Shown in pieces: positions 61,302 to 64,000 of a stretch of DNA of 64,000 bases (within the stretch, counting starts at the first letter, position 1; each line of letters begins with the position of its first letter). Made by a program: the position numbers and the translations under genes. The stretch is from Perkinsela sp. pyNocScin1 (lineage: Eukaryota; Euglenozoa; Kinetoplastea; Prokinetoplastida; Perkinselidae). Below the pieces are notes generated by a model. The model searched no databases and was not told the origin of the DNA. It was given only the letters and a program-made list of their open reading frames with translations. The stretch spans positions 434,001-498,000 of the forward strand of contig CAXHTR010000003.1 of the NCBI GenBank assembly GCA_964019655.1, written 5' to 3'.

Positions 61302-63857
61302 ATGTTGCGTATTCTCAACCGAATAATATCTCAAACCTGTGCAACACGCTTTTACTGCCAAGCAAAAAGCTCACCAATCAAGCTGGCCGTGCTAAAATCT
61401 CCTCGTGCATGTAACTCCTCGCCATTTTTCTGGATTGAGTCTGATATCTACTATAAAAAGGGTCAATCGACCCCAACCCTTAGAAATGCACTCAAAACAT
61501 TTGAGCATACATGCCCTCTCAAAGATTTGATCATCCCTTGCTGTGAACAAGAACACGTAATGCCGTGGACGCTTCTTCGTCTCTTCGAGATTCATCAAAT
61601 AAAGTTGACAGCAGTGCGATCAGTCGAGCTTCTCAATTGGGCTATGGGCATCTTAAAGCAACCAGTTTCGGCTGATTGTGCTATCTTGCATTATAGGGAA
61701 GTACTTTGCAAGAAGCGGCTATCATATTTATACAAGAACCTGCTCCACCGTCACCGTGTTAATACAAAGGTGGTTTTCGCCATGCTTGATATTATGGTAC
61801 ACACCGAAGATCATGCAGGTATCGAGTGGATTTTTACCAAGATTATACTACAGGCTGTAAAAACTGATTTAAAGGATTGTCGCTGCCTGGTGATTTTTCA
61901 ACGCCTTCTTCAAGCGATTGAGACCATCAGCGCATCAAATTTTTCTGAGCACATTCTAGGACGCATTTCTAAATGTGTAGCTTCTACTGAGCTTTTTGCA
62001 TTGAACTCCAACATTATCTGCTCTATCATCGTAATCTGTCACAAGCTTAGCTCCCCTGAATTAGCATGCTACTGGCTACATTGGCACTTCCAACATCTCG
62101 GTCACAGCATCCATCATAGAGAAGTATGGAAAATATACCCGGATCTGAACTGGAAAGACTTCTTTTTCAAGAGTGATATTGTCTTTATTGACTGGTGTGA
62201 CGATGCATCATTGATCGTATCGCTCGTCAAAGGCTTCATGAGAGTGAATGACAGTAGTTCAGCTAGATACATTGTTCAAAAAGCCCTTGTGAGAATTGTA
62301 GCCATCTCCACTCCCTCGCACCCATTACTGCATCCAGTTGCGCAATTACTAGAGCTTTCGTGTCCTATATGCCCACCTGATGCGAAAGATAAAGAATTTT
62401 GTACATACCAGAGCTATGCATTCCTCAAAGTTCTATGCGATACAAAGAACTTTGCTCATGCGAGCTTGTATCTTCGTATGGCAACCCAAAAGAAAGATGT
62501 ACTGCCGAAGGCATACTGTGAGGTTCTTGTCCTAGAAGACTGCCCTCAGTCTACACAGAACTCACTTTTCTCTCTGGTCCATACAGTAGGACATCATGAA
62601 AGTAGTGCAGAAATTCTCGAATGCTATAGTCATATCATTGATCGGTACATCGATCATCGTCAAAATGTGACTCTCTCAGATGCTCTCTTTTTTCTAGAAT
62701 CTCTTGTAAAGAATCACTGTAAATCAGGAATGGCGGATGCGAAGATCGATGTACCGTTTGCATATACTCTTTACAATCAGCTGGATAAGTGTAAAGACTC
62801 GAAGCGATCAGCACATCTCTTCGCGTTCATCAAGCAGAATCATCCGACGCTTGATGTAAACCTAGTGCAGTCTGTCCTCAAAGCTTCGGGAACTGACACA
62901 TTCCTGCGAATGCCGTACACCGTCAATACTGCAATGCTCTTTACATCTATTGAAGCTATGGCGCAAAGCTTAAGTAGCTACGACCAAGTATTAGTGCTTG
63001 ACACTTCTGCAGTTGAGCTCTTCCAATGCTTAGATCGGATCTTAAAGATTTCACGCCAAGTTCTTTTGCTCGTTCCTTTCGAGTCTTTGAAAGAGGCATG
63101 CTTGAGCATTGTCAAATTGAAAGAAGGTACAACGGCAGAGAAAGAATGGGCGAGTTTCTTCGCAGGGTCAATTAAGAAACTGATGCAGTCACTCGCAGCG
63201 AGTCATTGTCGATTGGATGGTAAAACACGGCCTGGTTTGAGCAAGGCAGAAAGCCATCTTGATAAAGCTCATGTACGGCTGTTGCATGCAAGTGAAGAAC
63301 TCTTACTACACCAGGCACCGGGATTTGGTAAAAAGCTCATATGCGCCGCTCGAAAGGAAAAAAAGGTGCCTTGTGGGCTCCCGAATGTGGAAACAATGCA
63401 TCATGACAATCACACCATATCCGTAAGCCGAAATCTGAAGTCACTTCTTCAAAAGCAATCCACCCATTCGCATTGCACTGTCGAAATCTATACGTTTGAC
63501 CCCGGAATGATGAATCGTGCAGAAAATGAGCATATTCAAGCCTCTCTGGTATCAGCTGAAACCCCCGCCTCATCAAATAAGCTTGGTCACCGCTCGGAGT
63601 GGACGAGCAACGAGCGTTACTTTAACGAGAAGCTGTGGCAGAAATCGGGAAAGTGTGAGCACAAAGAATCCATTACATCTTCGATAAACGAAGACATCCG
63701 CGCATATTTTCGAGATCGCAAATCTCGCCGCAATGCAAAGAAACGAAGAGAATTCGAAAAGCACCGCGAATGCACACAGATGGTCAATATTCAGGACTTG
63801 AAAAACAAGAAAAATTTGTCGCTCCTTGCTGCAGGAAAGCAAGAAAATGTGCTATAG
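61302..63857 (+). CDS. Mitochondrial helical-repeat (PPR-like) protein with PIN-like domain
   Basis: An 851-residue protein. It starts with a mitochondrial-type presequence (MLRILNRIISQTCATRFYCQ). Residues 130-540 are helical repeats of PPR type (for example HIYTR-free hairpins around KVVFAMLDIMVHTEDHAGIE and YLRMATQKKDVLPKAYCEVL). From about 560 the sequence YDQVLVLDTSAVELF resembles the first strand and active-site aspartate of a PIN nuclease. Further acidic positions follow (EEL, DPG near 720), but not all four PIN acids are clear. The C terminus is very basic, with RDRKSRRNAKKRREFEK. It may be a mitoribosome-associated or RNA-processing protein; PRORP is unlikely because the NYN metal site and zinc site are not seen. 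Confidence 0.68.
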   Translation: MLRILNRIISQTCATRFYCQAKSSPIKLAVLKSPRACNSSPFFWIESDIYYKKGQSTPTLRNALKTFEHTCPLKDLIIPCCEQEHVMPWTLLRLFEIHQIKLTAVRSVELLNWAMGILKQPVSADCAILHYREVLCKKRLSYLYKNLLHRHRVNTKVVFAMLDIMVHTEDHAGIEWIFTKIILQAVKTDLKDCRCLVIFQRLLQAIETISASNFSEHILGRISKCVASTELFALNSNIICSIIVICHKLSSPELACYWLHWHFQHLGHSIHHREVWKIYPDLNWKDFFFKSDIVFIDWCDDASLIVSLVKGFMRVNDSSSARYIVQKALVRIVAISTPSHPLLHPVAQLLELSCPICPPDAKDKEFCTYQSYAFLKVLCDTKNFAHASLYLRMATQKKDVLPKAYCEVLVLEDCPQSTQNSLFSLVHTVGHHESSAEILECYSHIIDRYIDHRQNVTLSDALFFLESLVKNHCKSGMADAKIDVPFAYTLYNQLDKCKDSKRSAHLFAFIKQNHPTLDVNLVQSVLKASGTDTFLRMPYTVNTAMLFTSIEAMAQSLSSYDQVLVLDTSAVELFQCLDRILKISRQVLLLVPFESLKEACLSIVKLKEGTTAEKEWASFFAGSIKKLMQSLAASHCRLDGKTRPGLSKAESHLDKAHVRLLHASEELLLHQAPGFGKKLICAARKEKKVPCGLPNVETMHHDNHTISVSRNLKSLLQKQSTHSHCTVEIYTFDPGMMNRAENEHIQASLVSAETPASSNKLGHRSEWTSNERYFNEKLWQKSGKCEHKESITSSINEDIRAYFRDRKSRRNAKKRREFEKHRECTQMVNIQDLKNKKNLSLLAAGKQENVL

Positions 63858-63884
63858 AATAAGAAACACGATGATTTGAAGGCT

Positions 63885-64000
63885 ATGGTTGATTTACTCG
63901 TTATCCTTCTGCCGCTCATAATTCTATTGACATGTGCAATGGTCTTTAAGATCCAACAATTTCTGCGCGTAGAAAGTAAGAAGGCTATATCTGGCTATTC
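63885..64000 (+). CDS. Partial gene at the right edge, membrane-anchored N terminus
   Basis: An ATG frame that stays open to the window end (38 codons visible). The first 20 residues are strongly hydrophobic (MVDLLVILLPLIILLTCAMV), then basic (FKIQQFLRVESKK). This looks like a signal anchor or a signal peptide. It is 27 bases after the previous stop, typical spacing here. The product cannot be named. Confidence 0.5.
   Translation, partial: MVDLLVILLPLIILLTCAMVFKIQQFLRVESKKAISGY

Overview
The window looks like nuclear DNA of a kinetoplastid protist, most probably the Paramoeba endosymbiont Perkinsela or a close relative; that name is an inference. The evidence is as follows. About 45 intron-less protein genes are packed head to tail, with spacers mostly of 60-300 bases. 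They form long same-strand clusters. Many starts are preceded by a pyrimidine tract and an AG within a few bases, as expected for spliced-leader trans-splicing. Two gene architectures are typical of kinetoplastids: a double-length tyrosyl-tRNA synthetase, and a deoxyhypusine synthase paralogue that has lost its catalytic residues. A porphobilinogen deaminase is also present. Most studied kinetoplastids lack this enzyme, but a near-complete heme pathway has been published for Perkinsela.

Layout: bases 533-11595 are a minus-strand cluster (PEX1, long-chain acyl-CoA synthetase, a 74-residue protein, a TRF4-type nucleotidyltransferase, listerin). Bases 11596-13222 are a divergent strand-switch region. 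It holds two arrays of a 20-bp repeat around a GC-richer core with a perfect Pol III B-box sequence. From 13223 to the right edge almost everything is on the plus strand. The one exception is a lone minus-strand gene at 53085-53849, next to a 0.7-kb gene-free spacer.

Four themes recur. (1) Peroxisome/glycosome biogenesis: PEX1, PEX6, PEX11 and PEX13 all lie in this one window. (2) RNA processing: U2AF65, an SR140-like RRM-SURP-CID protein, cactin, an LSm8-like protein, NAF1, a Nop12/RBM34-like protein, a probable AATF/Bfr2, and a TRF4-type enzyme. (3) Mitochondrial gene expression and metabolism: mL38, a possible uL29m, a TFB1M/KsgA-type methyltransferase, three PPR-type proteins (one with a PIN-like domain), COQ10, methylcrotonyl-CoA carboxylase beta, the phosphate carrier, a twin CX9C protein and phosphatidylserine decarboxylase. 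(4) Housekeeping: V-ATPase A, proteasome alpha 2, aspartate aminotransferase, ORC1/CDC6, DPH4, an eIF4E-like protein and TyrRS.

No tRNA, rRNA, CRISPR array or intact transposon could be supported. About ten genes remain of unknown function. Starts given here use ATG only. Where the longest open frame begins at TTG or GTG, the first supportable ATG was chosen instead.
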